In this document: positions 11,809 to 20,937 of the stretch, piece after piece
Position numbering within the stretch: position 1 is the first letter of the stretch
How the letters are laid out: every line of letters starts with the position of its first letter
Assembly (NCBI GenBank): GCA_046349395.1
Contig: JAXMCK010000003.1
Span: 992,001 to 1,056,000 of the forward strand
Source: JAXMCK01 sp046349395
GTDB taxonomy: Bacteria > Pseudomonadota > Alphaproteobacteria > Geminicoccales > Geminicoccaceae
Length of the DNA: 64,000 bases
Direction: 5' to 3'
Made by a program: the position numbers and the translations under genes
The notes under the pieces: model-generated
Databases searched by the model: none
Told to the model about the DNA's origin: nothing
What the model saw: the letters and a program-made list of their open reading frames with translations, nothing else

Positions 11809-12948
11809 ATGAACAGGCACGCCCTGATGGGTAGTGTCGGGGCACTTGCGCTTTCGCTAAGCACCCCTGAGCCGCTCTCGGCCCAGCAGGTGCCGGAAGT
11901 CGTCCCGGGCGGGGCGCTCGACCTGACGTTGACCGGCTTCAACCGGTTCTGGGTGACGGGCGGCCAACTCGACGACGAGCAGCAGGACGACAGCCTGTCG
12001 CGCGGCCCCGATTTCACCATGGACACCGAGTTCCACGTCGTCGCCCGAGGCAAGAGCGAGGAGTATGGGTTCGAGTATGGCGGCACGATCGAGTTCGAGG
12101 CCGACACGAATCAGACGCTCAACACCGACGAGACCTGGCTCTTCCTGCGCGGTGACTTCGGCGAGTTCCGGTTCGGCGACGACGACAGCGTGATCGACGA
12201 CAACAAGATCGGCGGTTTCACCGTGGCCGCAGGTACCGGCGGCATCGACGGCGACGTCGTCAGCGATATCCTGACCTATCCGGTCCAGCCCTATGTCAGC
12301 GACGACGCCACCAAGGTGACCTACTACACGCCGGACTTCGGCGGTTTCCTGGTCGCCATCGGCTACACCCCGAACCAGGCGGAGGTCGACGGCGCCGCCT
12401 TCAACGGCAACGCCCTCGCACGCAAGAACGGGCCGGAGTCGGTGAAGGTGTCCGATCAGGTCGAGAGTGCCCTGGTCTATCAGGGCGATGTTGCCGACAT
12501 CGGCGTCCAGGCCAGTGTCTATGGCGCCTGGGCCAGGTACAATCACAACAACGACGACGACACTTATGGGGACGACAGTGCCTTCTACAGCTACGGCGGC
12601 GGCTTCGCCCTCGATCTGTACGGGATCAATGTGGGTGCGGGCGGCTATCACCAGAAGATCGGCGACTTCGAGCAGACGGCCGTGAACGCCGGCATCGGGG
12701 TGGGCTTCGGTCCGGTGAACACGTCGCTCACCTGGGGCCAGACGGTGGCACTCAGCGACTCGCCGGGCATCGGCAACCCCTGGCTCGTCGTTCTCTCGGC
12801 CGATATCGGTCTCGCTCCCGGCCTCTCCCTCGCCGGCGACATCTCCTACTTCGACAACGAGGTGGACCAGACCGGCGCCGAGATCCTGGGCTACAGCGGT
12901 GGCGACAAGGGCTGGGTCGGGATCGCCCGCCTCGGCCTCGACTTCTGA
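11809..12948 (+). CDS. Outer-membrane porin, tandem copy 2
   Basis: A 379-residue paralogue of the preceding porin with the same order: signal peptide ending LSAQQ, the conserved block DTEFHVVARGKSEEYGFEY, the GDDD eyelet-like segment, and a C-terminal ARLGLDF. A Shine-Dalgarno-like GAGGGGG lies upstream of the ATG at 11809. It differs mainly in loop regions (for example YNHNNDDDTYGDD) and has no Cys pair. A separate promoter is likely because the terminator at 11741-11780 lies just upstream, but only 28 bp separate that terminator from the start codon, so read-through is also possible. Confidence 0.92.
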   Translation: MNRHALMGSVGALALSLSTPEPLSAQQVPEVVPGGALDLTLTGFNRFWVTGGQLDDEQQDDSLSRGPDFTMDTEFHVVARGKSEEYGFEYGGTIEFEADTNQTLNTDETWLFLRGDFGEFRFGDDDSVIDDNKIGGFTVAAGTGGIDGDVVSDILTYPVQPYVSDDATKVTYYTPDFGGFLVAIGYTPNQAEVDGAAFNGNALARKNGPESVKVSDQVESALVYQGDVADIGVQASVYGAWARYNHNNDDDTYGDDSAFYSYGGGFALDLYGINVGAGGYHQKIGDFEQTAVNAGIGVGFGPVNTSLTWGQTVALSDSPGIGNPWLVVLSADIGLAPGLSLAGDISYFDNEVDQTGAEILGYSGGDKGWVGIARLGLDF

Positions 12949-13119
12949 TCCGGCGGCGGTGGCGCGCCGGCCGTTCGTGGTGGTGTCCCTGACGTGATCT
13001 TCAGCCGCTGAACGGCCTTATTGCCGTTCCGCAACAATGCGGAAATCGAGGCGCCATCCGGGTGCGATGAGCCCATTCGTTCGTTGGCCTGGGCAACTTA
13101 CCCCCTGTGGAGCTTGCCC

Positions 13120-14268
13120 ATGCGGCCCAATCATTGGTGGCTCGGCACCGTCGCGGCCTCGGCACTACTCGCCGGCGAAGCGCCGGCCCACGCCCAGCAG
13201 GTGCCGACCGTCGTCCCCGGCGGGGCGCTCGATCTGACGCTGACCGGCTTCATCCGCTTTCGCACCACCGGCGGCGAGTTCGACGACGCCCGTCTCGACG
13301 ATGACCTGTCCCGCAGCGTCGATTTCTCGAACGACACCGAGTTCCACGTCGTGGCGCGCGGCAAGAGCGAGGAGTACGGCTTCGAGTATGGCGGCACGAT
13401 CGAGTTCGAGGCCGACACCGACCAGACGCTCAACACCGACGAGACCTGGCTCTTCCTCCGCGGTGCCTTCGGCGAGTTCCGCTTGGGCGACGACGACGGC
13501 GTCGTCGACGACAACAAGATCGGCGGCTACACGGTAGCGGCGGGCACCGGCGGCATCGACGGCGACGAGGTCGACACCATCATCACCGGCGTCGTGCAGC
13601 CCTTCGTCAGCGACGACTCGACCAAGCTCACCTACTACACGCCGGACTTCGGTGGCTTCCGCGGCGGCGTAAGCTATACGCCGAACCAGGCGCGCATCGA
13701 CAGCGGGGCCCTCAACGGCAATCTGCTGGCCTTCAAGAACGGCCCGGACGCGGTCGAGATCTCGAACAACGTCGAAGGTGCGCTGGTCTATGAAGGCGAT
13801 CTGGCTGGCGTCGGCGTCCAGGCTTCGCTGATCGGCAATCACGGCGACTACAAGCACGACAACGAGGGCAACACGTTCGGCGACGACAGCGACTTCTACA
13901 GTTATGGCGGTGGTGCAGCACTCGACCTGTTCGGCCTGAATGTCGGGGCGGCCGCCTTCCACGAGAAGCTCGGCGACTTCAAGCAGACCGTCGTCAATGC
14001 CGGTATCGGCATCGGCTTCGGTCCGCTGAACACGTCGGTCACCGCGGGCTATGTGGTCGATGCCGACAACCAGCCGGGCGGGGTCGACTACGACCACCCC
14101 TACAACATCGTCGCCTCGGCCGACGTCGGCATTGCCCCGGGCCTTTCCCTACGCGGCGACGTGTCCTACTTCGACAATTCCTGCTCGCGCAGTTGTCGTG
14201 AGGCGGCCGGCTACAGCGGCGGCGACAAGGGTATGATGGCGATCGGCGCCCTTTTCCTGGATTTCTGA
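13120..14268 (+). CDS. Outer-membrane porin, tandem copy 3
   Basis: A 382-residue third paralogue. I chose the ATG at 13120 because it begins a signal peptide directly (MRPNHWWLGTVAASALLAGEAPAHAQQ) and has GGAG seven bases upstream; a reading from 13021 would put 33 unrelated residues before the signal. The barrel pattern and conserved blocks match copies 1 and 2, and the protein ends in Phe (FLDF). A Cys pair (CSRSC) sits in the last loop. Over 96 nt (13324-13419) it matches copy 1 (10761-10856) at all but one position, which suggests gene conversion. Confidence 0.92.
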   Translation: MRPNHWWLGTVAASALLAGEAPAHAQQVPTVVPGGALDLTLTGFIRFRTTGGEFDDARLDDDLSRSVDFSNDTEFHVVARGKSEEYGFEYGGTIEFEADTDQTLNTDETWLFLRGAFGEFRLGDDDGVVDDNKIGGYTVAAGTGGIDGDEVDTIITGVVQPFVSDDSTKLTYYTPDFGGFRGGVSYTPNQARIDSGALNGNLLAFKNGPDAVEISNNVEGALVYEGDLAGVGVQASLIGNHGDYKHDNEGNTFGDDSDFYSYGGGAALDLFGLNVGAAAFHEKLGDFKQTVVNAGIGIGFGPLNTSVTAGYVVDADNQPGGVDYDHPYNIVASADVGIAPGLSLRGDVSYFDNSCSRSCREAAGYSGGDKGMMAIGALFLDF

Positions 14269-14414
14269 CGCGAACCGATGTGGACGCTACGGGCCGGGAG
14301 CCGGCGGCAGAGCATGCATGTTGCGCTGCAGCATCGTTGTGCTGACGCAACAGCGGATCGAGCCCTTACCAGAGGGCCATACCGGTCCGGCCCCGGACTT
14401 GCTATATCTAACCC

Positions 14415-15059
14415 ATGAGGCGTGGACACATCACAACCTTAACGGCAATGGCTGTCGTTGTTGGTGCGCTTTTCTGGAGCACAGCGTACTCCGCTGAGCT
14501 TGTGGAAGGCGGATTCGGCCGTGATGTGACCGCGCAGAACGAGACCGACGGTGCCGCGGTCGCGATGGATCCGGCAGCGGCGGCGGATGCGCTCTCCATG
14601 GGGTTCACGCCGCGTTCCGGCGTAGCCAAGGACGATCCGCCCCTGGTCCGGTTCCGTGTCGATCTCGATGGTGGTGCCGAGAGCGAGCGCATCGGGCGCC
14701 TCGGCTTCGCCGGCGGCAACGATCTGCAGCCCGGCGTCATGTCCGGTGCCAGCAACCTGCTCGTCGGCGGTGCCGTCGAGTTCGGTGACTGGAGTGTCGG
14801 CGGTGCGTACCAGCAGTTCAACCTGCTCGGTAACCAGGCGGATCTGATGTCCGCCACGCTCGGCTATGGCAGCCTGTCCACGAGCCTGTCCTACGGTCAG
14901 ACGGAGACTCAGCAGGGCCCGCCGATGGACGTCATGCTGCTCAGCACGGACCTGGCAGCCTGGTCGTGGCTGACGCTGCAGAGCGACGTTCTGGTCGGCA
15001 AGGACGGGCGGACGGAGCCCATGGCGGCCGGCCGCGTCGGGTTCCGTCTGAAGTTCTAG
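14415..15059 (+). CDS. Short porin-related outer-membrane beta-barrel protein
   Basis: A 214-residue exported protein. The N-terminus is a signal peptide (to about residue 27, STAYSAE). The second half has alternating amphipathic strands (LLVGGAVEFGDWSVGGAYQQF, SATLGYGSLSTSLSYG) and the protein ends GRVGFRLKF, a C-terminal Phe signature of outer-membrane barrels. It resembles the last strands of the neighbouring porins, but at little over half the length it could form only a small barrel or be a degenerate paralogue. Its position directly after three porins favours a shared origin. I have no specific function for it. Confidence 0.7.
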   Translation: MRRGHITTLTAMAVVVGALFWSTAYSAELVEGGFGRDVTAQNETDGAAVAMDPAAAADALSMGFTPRSGVAKDDPPLVRFRVDLDGGAESERIGRLGFAGGNDLQPGVMSGASNLLVGGAVEFGDWSVGGAYQQFNLLGNQADLMSATLGYGSLSTSLSYGQTETQQGPPMDVMLLSTDLAAWSWLTLQSDVLVGKDGRTEPMAAGRVGFRLKF

Positions 15060-15108
15060 CCCTTCCGAAGCTTTCTGCTATCGTCCGGCTGCCGCCGGAG
15101 GGCGGCTC

Positions 15109-15693
15109 ATGGCCTCCCAACGATCGATGCACATGCCCAAGAATCAGAAGCCTCGGGTCGCGTCCCTCGTCGTATTCGCTGCTCTTGGTCTTTCCGCCTG
15201 CGGCTACGGCAAGCCTACCGACTTCACCGTGTTCTCGCCCAAGGACCAGCGTGTCCGGGACCGCTACGGCACGTTCGAAGGCACGGACGGCATCACCATC
15301 TTCGGCACGGGCGACAAGACCCAGGCCGGCCTCGGCTCGCCCGGCGATCCCGGCGGTGGTGGCGGCAGCATCGGGGTGAACGCCTATCTCTGGCGCGGCG
15401 CCCTGCAGACCGTGAGCTTCATGCCGCTGGCATCGGCCGACCCCTTCACCGGGATCATCATCACCGACTGGTACACGCCGCCGCAGACGCCCGATCAGCG
15501 GGTCAAGCTGAACATCCTCGTCCTCGACCGGTCGCTGCGCGCCGACGCGGTCAAGGTGTCCGTCTTCCGCCAGACCAATGCCGGCGGCGAATGGCGCGAC
15601 GCCGAGGTCGACCCGAAGACGGGCGTCGAGCTCGAGGACAAGATCCTGACCAAGGCGCGCGAGCTTCGCATCGCATCGGCCCAGGCCAGCTGA
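15109..15693 (+). CDS. DUF3576 family lipoprotein
   Basis: A 194-residue predicted outer-membrane lipoprotein. The signal peptide ends in the lipobox LSAC, with the lipidated Cys at about residue 31. The mature part includes a Gly-rich linker and the conserved stretch VNAYLWRGALQTVSFMPLASADPFTG, followed by TDWYTPP, which I recognise as DUF3576. This family is found immediately upstream of leuS in many Alphaproteobacteria, as here (74 bp to leuS). GGAGG eight bases before the ATG supports the start. Biochemical function is unknown; conserved linkage with leuS and lptE suggests an envelope role. Confidence 0.88.
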   Translation: MASQRSMHMPKNQKPRVASLVVFAALGLSACGYGKPTDFTVFSPKDQRVRDRYGTFEGTDGITIFGTGDKTQAGLGSPGDPGGGGGSIGVNAYLWRGALQTVSFMPLASADPFTGIIITDWYTPPQTPDQRVKLNILVLDRSLRADAVKVSVFRQTNAGGEWRDAEVDPKTGVELEDKILTKARELRIASAQAS

Positions 15694-15767
15694 CGGACCA
15701 CCGTTCCATACCACTCTCGATAGCGACCGCCGGCGAGCCCGGGTGACGGTCACAGGGCTCGACGATC

Positions 15768-18335
15768 ATGTCCCGCTATATGTTCCGCGCCACCGAGGCG
15801 AAGTGGCAGCAGGCCTGGGATGAGCGCGGCAGCTTCCGCGTCCGCCGCGAGCCCGGTCGCCCGAAATACTACGTCCTCGAGATGTTCCCCTATCCCTCGG
15901 GGCGCATCCACATGGGCCACGTCCGCAACTACACCATGGGCGACGTCGTCGCCCGGCTGAAGCGGGCTCAGGGCTTCAACGTCCTGCATCCCATGGGTTG
16001 GGACGCCTTCGGCCTGCCGGCCGAGAACGCCGCGATGCAAAAAGGTGTGCATCCTGCGACGTGGACCTACGCCAACATCGCGGAGATGCGCGAGCAGCTG
16101 AAGTCGATGGGCTGTTCGCTCGACTGGAGCCGCGAGATCGCGACCTGCGATGCCGCCTATTACCGGCACGAGCAGGCGATGTTCCTCGACATGCTCGAGC
16201 GCGGGCTCGTCTACCGCAAGGAGAGCTGGGTCAATTGGGACCCGGTCGACCACACCGTGCTCGCCAACGAGCAGGTGATCGACGGCCGCGGCTGGCGCTC
16301 GGGTGCGCTCGTCGAGCGGCGCAAGCTCAGCCAGTGGTTCTTCAAGATCACGGCCTATGCCGACGAACTGCTGGCGGCGCTGGACGGCCTCGACCGCTGG
16401 CCGGACAAGGTGCGCCTCATGCAGCGCAACTGGATCGGCCGCTCCAGCGGTGCCCGGGTGCGCTTCGCCCCGACCGACGGGTCCGACCCGATCGAGGTGT
16501 TCACCACCCGCCCCGATACGCTGTTCGGCGCCTCGTTCCTGGCGTTGGCCCCCGACCATCCGGTCAGCACGCGCCTCGCGGCCGGCAATCCCGAGCTTGC
16601 GGCCTTCGTCGCCGAGTGCCTGCGCGGCGGCACCAGCGAGGCCGAGATCGAGACGCAGGAAAAGCAGGGCAGGGACACTGGCCTGCGAGTCCGCCATCCG
16701 CTCGATCCCGGAATCGAGCTGCCGGTCTACGTCGCCAACTTCGTGCTGATGGACTACGGCACGGGGGCCATCTTCGGCTGTCCGGCGCACGACCAGCGCG
16801 ACCTCGACTTCGCCCGCAAATACGGCCTGCCGGTCGTGCCCGTCGTCCTGCCACCGGACGCCGATCCCGCCACCTTCGAGGTCGGCACCGAGGCCTATGT
16901 CGGCGAGGGGCGCCTGTACCACTCCCGCTTCCTCGACGGCCTAGACGTCGAGGCCGGCAAGAAGCGGGTGATCGCCGAGCTGGAGAAGCTCGGCGCCGGC
17001 ACGGGCGAGACGACGTTCCGCCTGCGCGACTGGGGCGTCTCGCGCCAGCGCTACTGGGGCTGCCCGATCCCGGTCATCCATTGCGCGGCCTGCGGCGTCG
17101 TCCCCGTACCCCGCGACCAGCTTCCGGTCCTGCTGCCCGAGGACGTCGACTTCTCGGCACCCGGCAACCCGCTCGACCGGCATCCGAGCTTCAGGCACGT
17201 CGACTGCCCGTCCTGCGGCGGGCCGGCCCGGCGCGAGACGGACACCTTCGACACCTTCGTCGAAAGCTCCTGGTATTTCGGCCGCTTCTGTACGCCGCAC
17301 GATGCCGAGCGGCCGTTCGATCCGGAGGACGCCGCCTACTGGTTGCCCGTCGACCAGTATATCGGCGGCGTCGAGCATGCGGTCCTGCACCTGCTCTATT
17401 CGCGCTTCTACACCCGCGCCATGTCGGCGAGCGGCCTGCTCGACCTCGCCGAGCCGTTCGCCGGCCTGTTCACGCAGGGCATGGTGACCCACGCCACCTA
17501 CCGCGACGCCGAGGGCCACTGGCTGGAGCCGGGCGAAGTTCGTCGCACGGAGAGCGGCGACTGGGTCACCGTGACGGGCGAGAAGCCCGTCACCGCCGGC
17601 CGCGTCGAGAAGATGAGCAAGTCGAAGCGGAACACGGTCGACCCCAAGGTCATCATCGAGGGCTACGGGGCGGACACAGCACGCCTGTTCATGCTGTCCG
17701 ACACCCCGCCCGAGCGCGACCTCGAATGGACCGAGGCCGGCATCGACGGTGCCTGGCGCTACGTGAACCGCCTCTGGCGCCTCGTCGACGAACGTCTACC
17801 GGCCCTGCCGCCGGCCGGCACGCCGACGCCGGCGACTCTCGGCGGCGAGGCCGCGGACCTCAAGCGGCGCATCCACGTCACGATCCGCCAGGTCACCGAC
17901 GAGCTGGAGCGGCTCCATTTCAACAAGGCCGTGGCCCTGGTCCGCGAGCTGTCGAACGCGGTCGAGGACTTCGCGCCCGTCGACGATGCCGGCCGTGCGG
18001 TGCTGCGCGAGGCGGTCGACACCATCGTCCTCCTGCTCGGCCCGATGGTCCCGCACCTCGCCGAGGAGCTCTGGCAGCGCCTCGGGCACGACCGCATCCT
18101 GGCCGAGACCGCCTGGCCCGTGGCCGATCCCGCCTGGACCGCGGCCGACACCGTCACCGTCGTCGTGCAGGTGAACGGCAAGCGTCGCGCCGAGCTGGAG
18201 CTGCCGCGCGGTAGCTCGAACGACGAGGCGCAGGCCCTGGCACTCGCCAACGACAATGTGCAGCGCGCGATGGAAGGCCGCTCGCCGCGCCGGGTCATCG
18301 TGGTCCCCGACAAGATCGTGAACGTCGTTGTCTGA
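15768..18335 (+). CDS. leuS: Leucyl-tRNA synthetase
   Basis: Charges tRNA-Leu with leucine in the cytosol. The 855-residue protein has the usual bacterial LeuRS length. The class I HIGH motif appears as HMGHVRNY (about 45-52) and the catalytic loop as KMSKSKRN. A CP1 editing domain lies between them (TTRPDTLFGA; CPAHDQRD), with zinc-type Cys motifs (CAACG, CPSCG) and a C-terminal anticodon-binding part. Its 3' end overlaps the lptE start by 8 nt, so the two are likely co-translated. Confidence 0.98.
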   Translation: MSRYMFRATEAKWQQAWDERGSFRVRREPGRPKYYVLEMFPYPSGRIHMGHVRNYTMGDVVARLKRAQGFNVLHPMGWDAFGLPAENAAMQKGVHPATWTYANIAEMREQLKSMGCSLDWSREIATCDAAYYRHEQAMFLDMLERGLVYRKESWVNWDPVDHTVLANEQVIDGRGWRSGALVERRKLSQWFFKITAYADELLAALDGLDRWPDKVRLMQRNWIGRSSGARVRFAPTDGSDPIEVFTTRPDTLFGASFLALAPDHPVSTRLAAGNPELAAFVAECLRGGTSEAEIETQEKQGRDTGLRVRHPLDPGIELPVYVANFVLMDYGTGAIFGCPAHDQRDLDFARKYGLPVVPVVLPPDADPATFEVGTEAYVGEGRLYHSRFLDGLDVEAGKKRVIAELEKLGAGTGETTFRLRDWGVSRQRYWGCPIPVIHCAACGVVPVPRDQLPVLLPEDVDFSAPGNPLDRHPSFRHVDCPSCGGPARRETDTFDTFVESSWYFGRFCTPHDAERPFDPEDAAYWLPVDQYIGGVEHAVLHLLYSRFYTRAMSASGLLDLAEPFAGLFTQGMVTHATYRDAEGHWLEPGEVRRTESGDWVTVTGEKPVTAGRVEKMSKSKRNTVDPKVIIEGYGADTARLFMLSDTPPERDLEWTEAGIDGAWRYVNRLWRLVDERLPALPPAGTPTPATLGGEAADLKRRIHVTIRQVTDELERLHFNKAVALVRELSNAVEDFAPVDDAGRAVLREAVDTIVLLLGPMVPHLAEELWQRLGHDRILAETAWPVADPAWTAADTVTVVVQVNGKRRAELELPRGSSNDEAQALALANDNVQRAMEGRSPRRVIVVPDKIVNVVV

Positions 18336-18843
18336 TCGCCCGGCCCGCCGCTCGGTCCTGGGCCTGCTGGCGACCCTCCCGGCACTCGCCGCCTGCAACC
18401 TGCGCCCGCTGCACGCCGGCGCCACCGGCAAGGTGGTCAACGCCGAGCTGGCGGCGATCGAGGTGCCGATGCAGACGGACCGGCTCGGTCAGGAGATGCG
18501 CAATCTCCTCCTCGGCGAGCTGAACCCGGCCCGGCTCGAGGTCGAGAAGGTCTACACGCTGAACGTCACTCTCGACATCCAGCGCCAGTCGCTGGCGATC
18601 CAGCTCAACGACACGATCACGCGCTACAACCTGTTCATTGGCGCCACCTACGAGCTGACGAAGAGTGCCGATGCCACGCTGGTCTACAAGTCGGCCGCGC
18701 GCATCGTCGTCAGCTACAATGTCGGCGACGATCCCTACGCCACCCTGATCGCCGAGCAGGACTCGGAGCGCCGTGGCCTCCAGGAGCTGGCGCTGCGGAT
18801 CCGGAGCGAGCTCGCCGCCTTCCTCTCCAAGAGGGCCGTGTGA
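18328..18843 (+). CDS. lptE: LPS-assembly lipoprotein LptE
   Basis: A 171-residue outer-membrane lipoprotein expected to plug the LptD barrel and help insert lipopolysaccharide. The lipobox LAAC (Cys at about residue 22) follows a twin-Arg-like start (RPARRSVLGLLATL). The remainder matches the alphaproteobacterial LptE pattern, including the conserved ending in which LQELALRIRSEL precedes the tail. Translation starts at a TTG at 18328 inside the end of leuS and ends inside holA (4-nt GTGA overlap). The leuS–lptE–holA order is classical in proteobacteria and confirms the assignment. Confidence 0.92.
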   Translation: MSDRPARRSVLGLLATLPALAACNLRPLHAGATGKVVNAELAAIEVPMQTDRLGQEMRNLLLGELNPARLEVEKVYTLNVTLDIQRQSLAIQLNDTITRYNLFIGATYELTKSADATLVYKSAARIVVSYNVGDDPYATLIAEQDSERRGLQELALRIRSELAAFLSKRAV

Positions 18844-19856
18844 GGCTCAAAGGCGCGGCGATCGAGGCGTTCCTCGCCCGACCCGCTCCGGAAATCTGCT
18901 GTGCCCTGATCTACGGTCCGGACCAGGGGCAGGTGGCCGAGCGGGCACGGCGGCTCGCCCGCCAGATCGTCGACGATCTGGCCGACCCGTTCCGCGTCAG
19001 CGAGCTCGACGGCGAGAGCCTGCGCGAGGCGCCGGGTCGCCTCGCCGAGGAGGCCCAGGCCCTCTGCCTGACGGGCGGACGCCGCCTCGTCCGTGTGCGC
19101 GACGCGTCCGACGGGACCACGGCGGCGTTGAAGCCCCTGCTGGCGCAGCCCGCCATCGCCGGCTTCGTCGTCCTCGAAGGGGGCGATCTCGGCGGCGGCT
19201 CCAGCCTCCGCCGCCTCGTCGAAGGCGACCCCCGGTCGGCGGCCTTGCCGTGCTACCGGACGGAGGAGCGCGACCTCAACGCGCTCGTCCGCTCGACGCT
19301 CTCGGCCGAGGGTCTGTCCGTCGATGCCGACGCCATGTCCTGGCTGATCGACCATCTGGGCGACGACCTCCTGCAGACCCGGACCGAGCTCGACAAGCTC
19401 GTCCTCTACATGGGCGAATCGCCGAGCCGCCGGGTCACGCTCCCCGATGCCGCCGCGGTCATCGGCGACGCTTCCGCCCTCGGGCTCGACGACGTAGTCG
19501 ACGCCGTGCTCCTCCGCGACCGGCGCCGCCTCGACGTGGAACTGGACCGCCTGCTGGTGTCGGGTGAAGCCCCGATGCGGATCCTGCGGGTGTGCGCCTC
19601 CACGCTCCTTCGGCTGCTGCGCCTGCGCGTCGAGATGGGCAACGGCCTCTCGGCTGCCGCCGCGGTCGATGCCGCCCGACCCCCCGTCCATTTCCGGCGC
19701 AAGCCTGTCCTCGTCGGCGGCCTGCAGCGTTGGACCGGCGACCAGATCGTCGCCGCTCTGGGCCGGCTGCAGGAGGCCGAGCTGGCCTCGAAGCGTGCCC
19801 GCGCACCCGATGCCCTGCTCTGCCAGCGGGTACTCCACGATATCGCCGCAGCCTGA
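18840..19856 (+). CDS. holA: DNA polymerase III delta subunit
   Basis: A 338-residue clamp-loader subunit that opens the beta sliding clamp. Family landmarks are the N-terminal AAA+-like fold (EICCALIYGPDQGQVAERA), the VRVRDASDG region and the helical C-terminal collar (ILRVCASTLLRLLRLRVEMG; PPVHFRRKP). Start is a GTG at 18840 overlapping the lptE stop codon. As in other HolA proteins there is no functional Walker A. The end of the transcription unit is probably the 82-bp gap before the ABC permease. Confidence 0.95.
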   Translation: MRLKGAAIEAFLARPAPEICCALIYGPDQGQVAERARRLARQIVDDLADPFRVSELDGESLREAPGRLAEEAQALCLTGGRRLVRVRDASDGTTAALKPLLAQPAIAGFVVLEGGDLGGGSSLRRLVEGDPRSAALPCYRTEERDLNALVRSTLSAEGLSVDADAMSWLIDHLGDDLLQTRTELDKLVLYMGESPSRRVTLPDAAAVIGDASALGLDDVVDAVLLRDRRRLDVELDRLLVSGEAPMRILRVCASTLLRLLRLRVEMGNGLSAAAAVDAARPPVHFRRKPVLVGGLQRWTGDQIVAALGRLQEAELASKRARAPDALLCQRVLHDIAAA

Positions 19857-19938
19857 TGTTGCTTGCGGGCGTTCTGACCCCTTACCTCGATCCCAGCATC
19901 CGCTAGGGTGGCCGGGCAGGTTCTGTTGGGGAGGCGGC

Positions 19939-20937
19939 TTGCTCCGCTACGTCGTCCATCGGCTGCTGGTGATGATCCCGACGCTCGTCGCGATCAGCAT
20001 CATCACGTTCGTGATCATCCAGCTGCCGCCCGGCGACTATCTCAGCACCATGCTGGCCGAGATGCAGTCTCAGGGCGAGGGGATGCAGGCCGACAAGGTC
20101 GAGTATCTCCGCCAGCTCTACGGCCTCGACAAGCCGCTATGGCAGCAATACCTCATCTGGTTCTGGGGCCTGCTCCACGGTGATCTGGGCTATTCCTTCG
20201 AATATGACCGGCCGGTGACGGAAGTCATCGGCGATCGCATCTTCCTCACCTTCCTCATCTCCTTCTGCACGATCATCTTCACCTGGATCGTGGCATTCCC
20301 GATCGGCGTCTATTCGGCGACGCACAAATACAGCTGGACCGACCACACCCTCACGCTGATCGGCTTCCTGGGGCTGGCGACGCCCAATTTCCTCCTGGCC
20401 CTGGTCCTGCTCTACCTCGCCAATGTCTGGTTCGGGACCTCGATCGGCGGCCTCGTGGCGCCGGAATATCTCGACCAGCCGATGAGCTGGGGTAAGCTGC
20501 TCTCCGTCCTCGAGCACATCTGGGTGCCCGTCGTCGTCATCGGCACCTCGGGCACGGCCGGCATGATCCGCCGTCTGCGGGCGAACCTGCTCGACGAGCT
20601 GCAGAAGCCCTACTACGTGACCGCCAAGGCGAAGGGCCTGCCGCCGGCGAAGGCGCTGATCAAGTACCCGCTGCGGATGTCGCTCAACCCGTTCATCGCC
20701 GACATCGGCAGTCTGTTGCCCGAGTTCATCTCGGGCTCCGCCCTCGTCGCCGTCGTGCTGTCGCTGCCCACGACCGGGCCGATCCTGGTGCGCGCCCTGC
20801 AGACCCAGGACATGTACCTTGCGGGCTCCTTCCTGATGCTGGAGTCCTTCCTCGTCGTCGTCGGCGTGCTGATCTCCGACCTGCTGCTCGCCTGGCTCGA
20901 CCCTCGTATCCGCTTCGGCGGCGGGCAGACCCGATGA
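19939..20937 (+). CDS. ABC transporter permease, DppB/OppB type
   Basis: A 332-residue integral inner-membrane permease of a peptide/nickel-type ABC importer. There is an N-terminal membrane helix (VVHRLLVMIPTLVAISIITFVIIQ), a periplasmic segment typical of DppB-like subunits, and a cytoplasmic coupling loop of the EAA type (AKAKGLPPAKALIKYPLR). I selected the TTG at 19939 because it begins MLRYVVHRLL, the standard DppB start, and has GGGGAGG four bases upstream. The ORF overlaps the second permease by four bases (ATGA). No binding protein or ATPase gene is adjacent. Confidence 0.93.
   Translation: MLRYVVHRLLVMIPTLVAISIITFVIIQLPPGDYLSTMLAEMQSQGEGMQADKVEYLRQLYGLDKPLWQQYLIWFWGLLHGDLGYSFEYDRPVTEVIGDRIFLTFLISFCTIIFTWIVAFPIGVYSATHKYSWTDHTLTLIGFLGLATPNFLLALVLLYLANVWFGTSIGGLVAPEYLDQPMSWGKLLSVLEHIWVPVVVIGTSGTAGMIRRLRANLLDELQKPYYVTAKAKGLPPAKALIKYPLRMSLNPFIADIGSLLPEFISGSALVAVVLSLPTTGPILVRALQTQDMYLAGSFLMLESFLVVVGVLISDLLLAWLDPRIRFGGGQTR

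Noticed and set aside
9039..12107. A very long open frame on the minus strand (about 1000 codons) across the cupin and porins.
   Set aside because: It is antisense to well-supported genes, lacks a family or ribosome site, and its composition is the usual shadow of GC-rich third positions.
12969..13017. An 8-bp inverted repeat (GGCCGTTC…GAACGGCC) after porin 2.
   Set aside because: The loop is about 33 nt and no T-run follows, so it is not an intrinsic terminator.
15998..18214. A long alternate plus-strand frame inside leuS.
   Set aside because: leuS is unambiguous, and the other frame is Arg/Ala-rich with no motifs.
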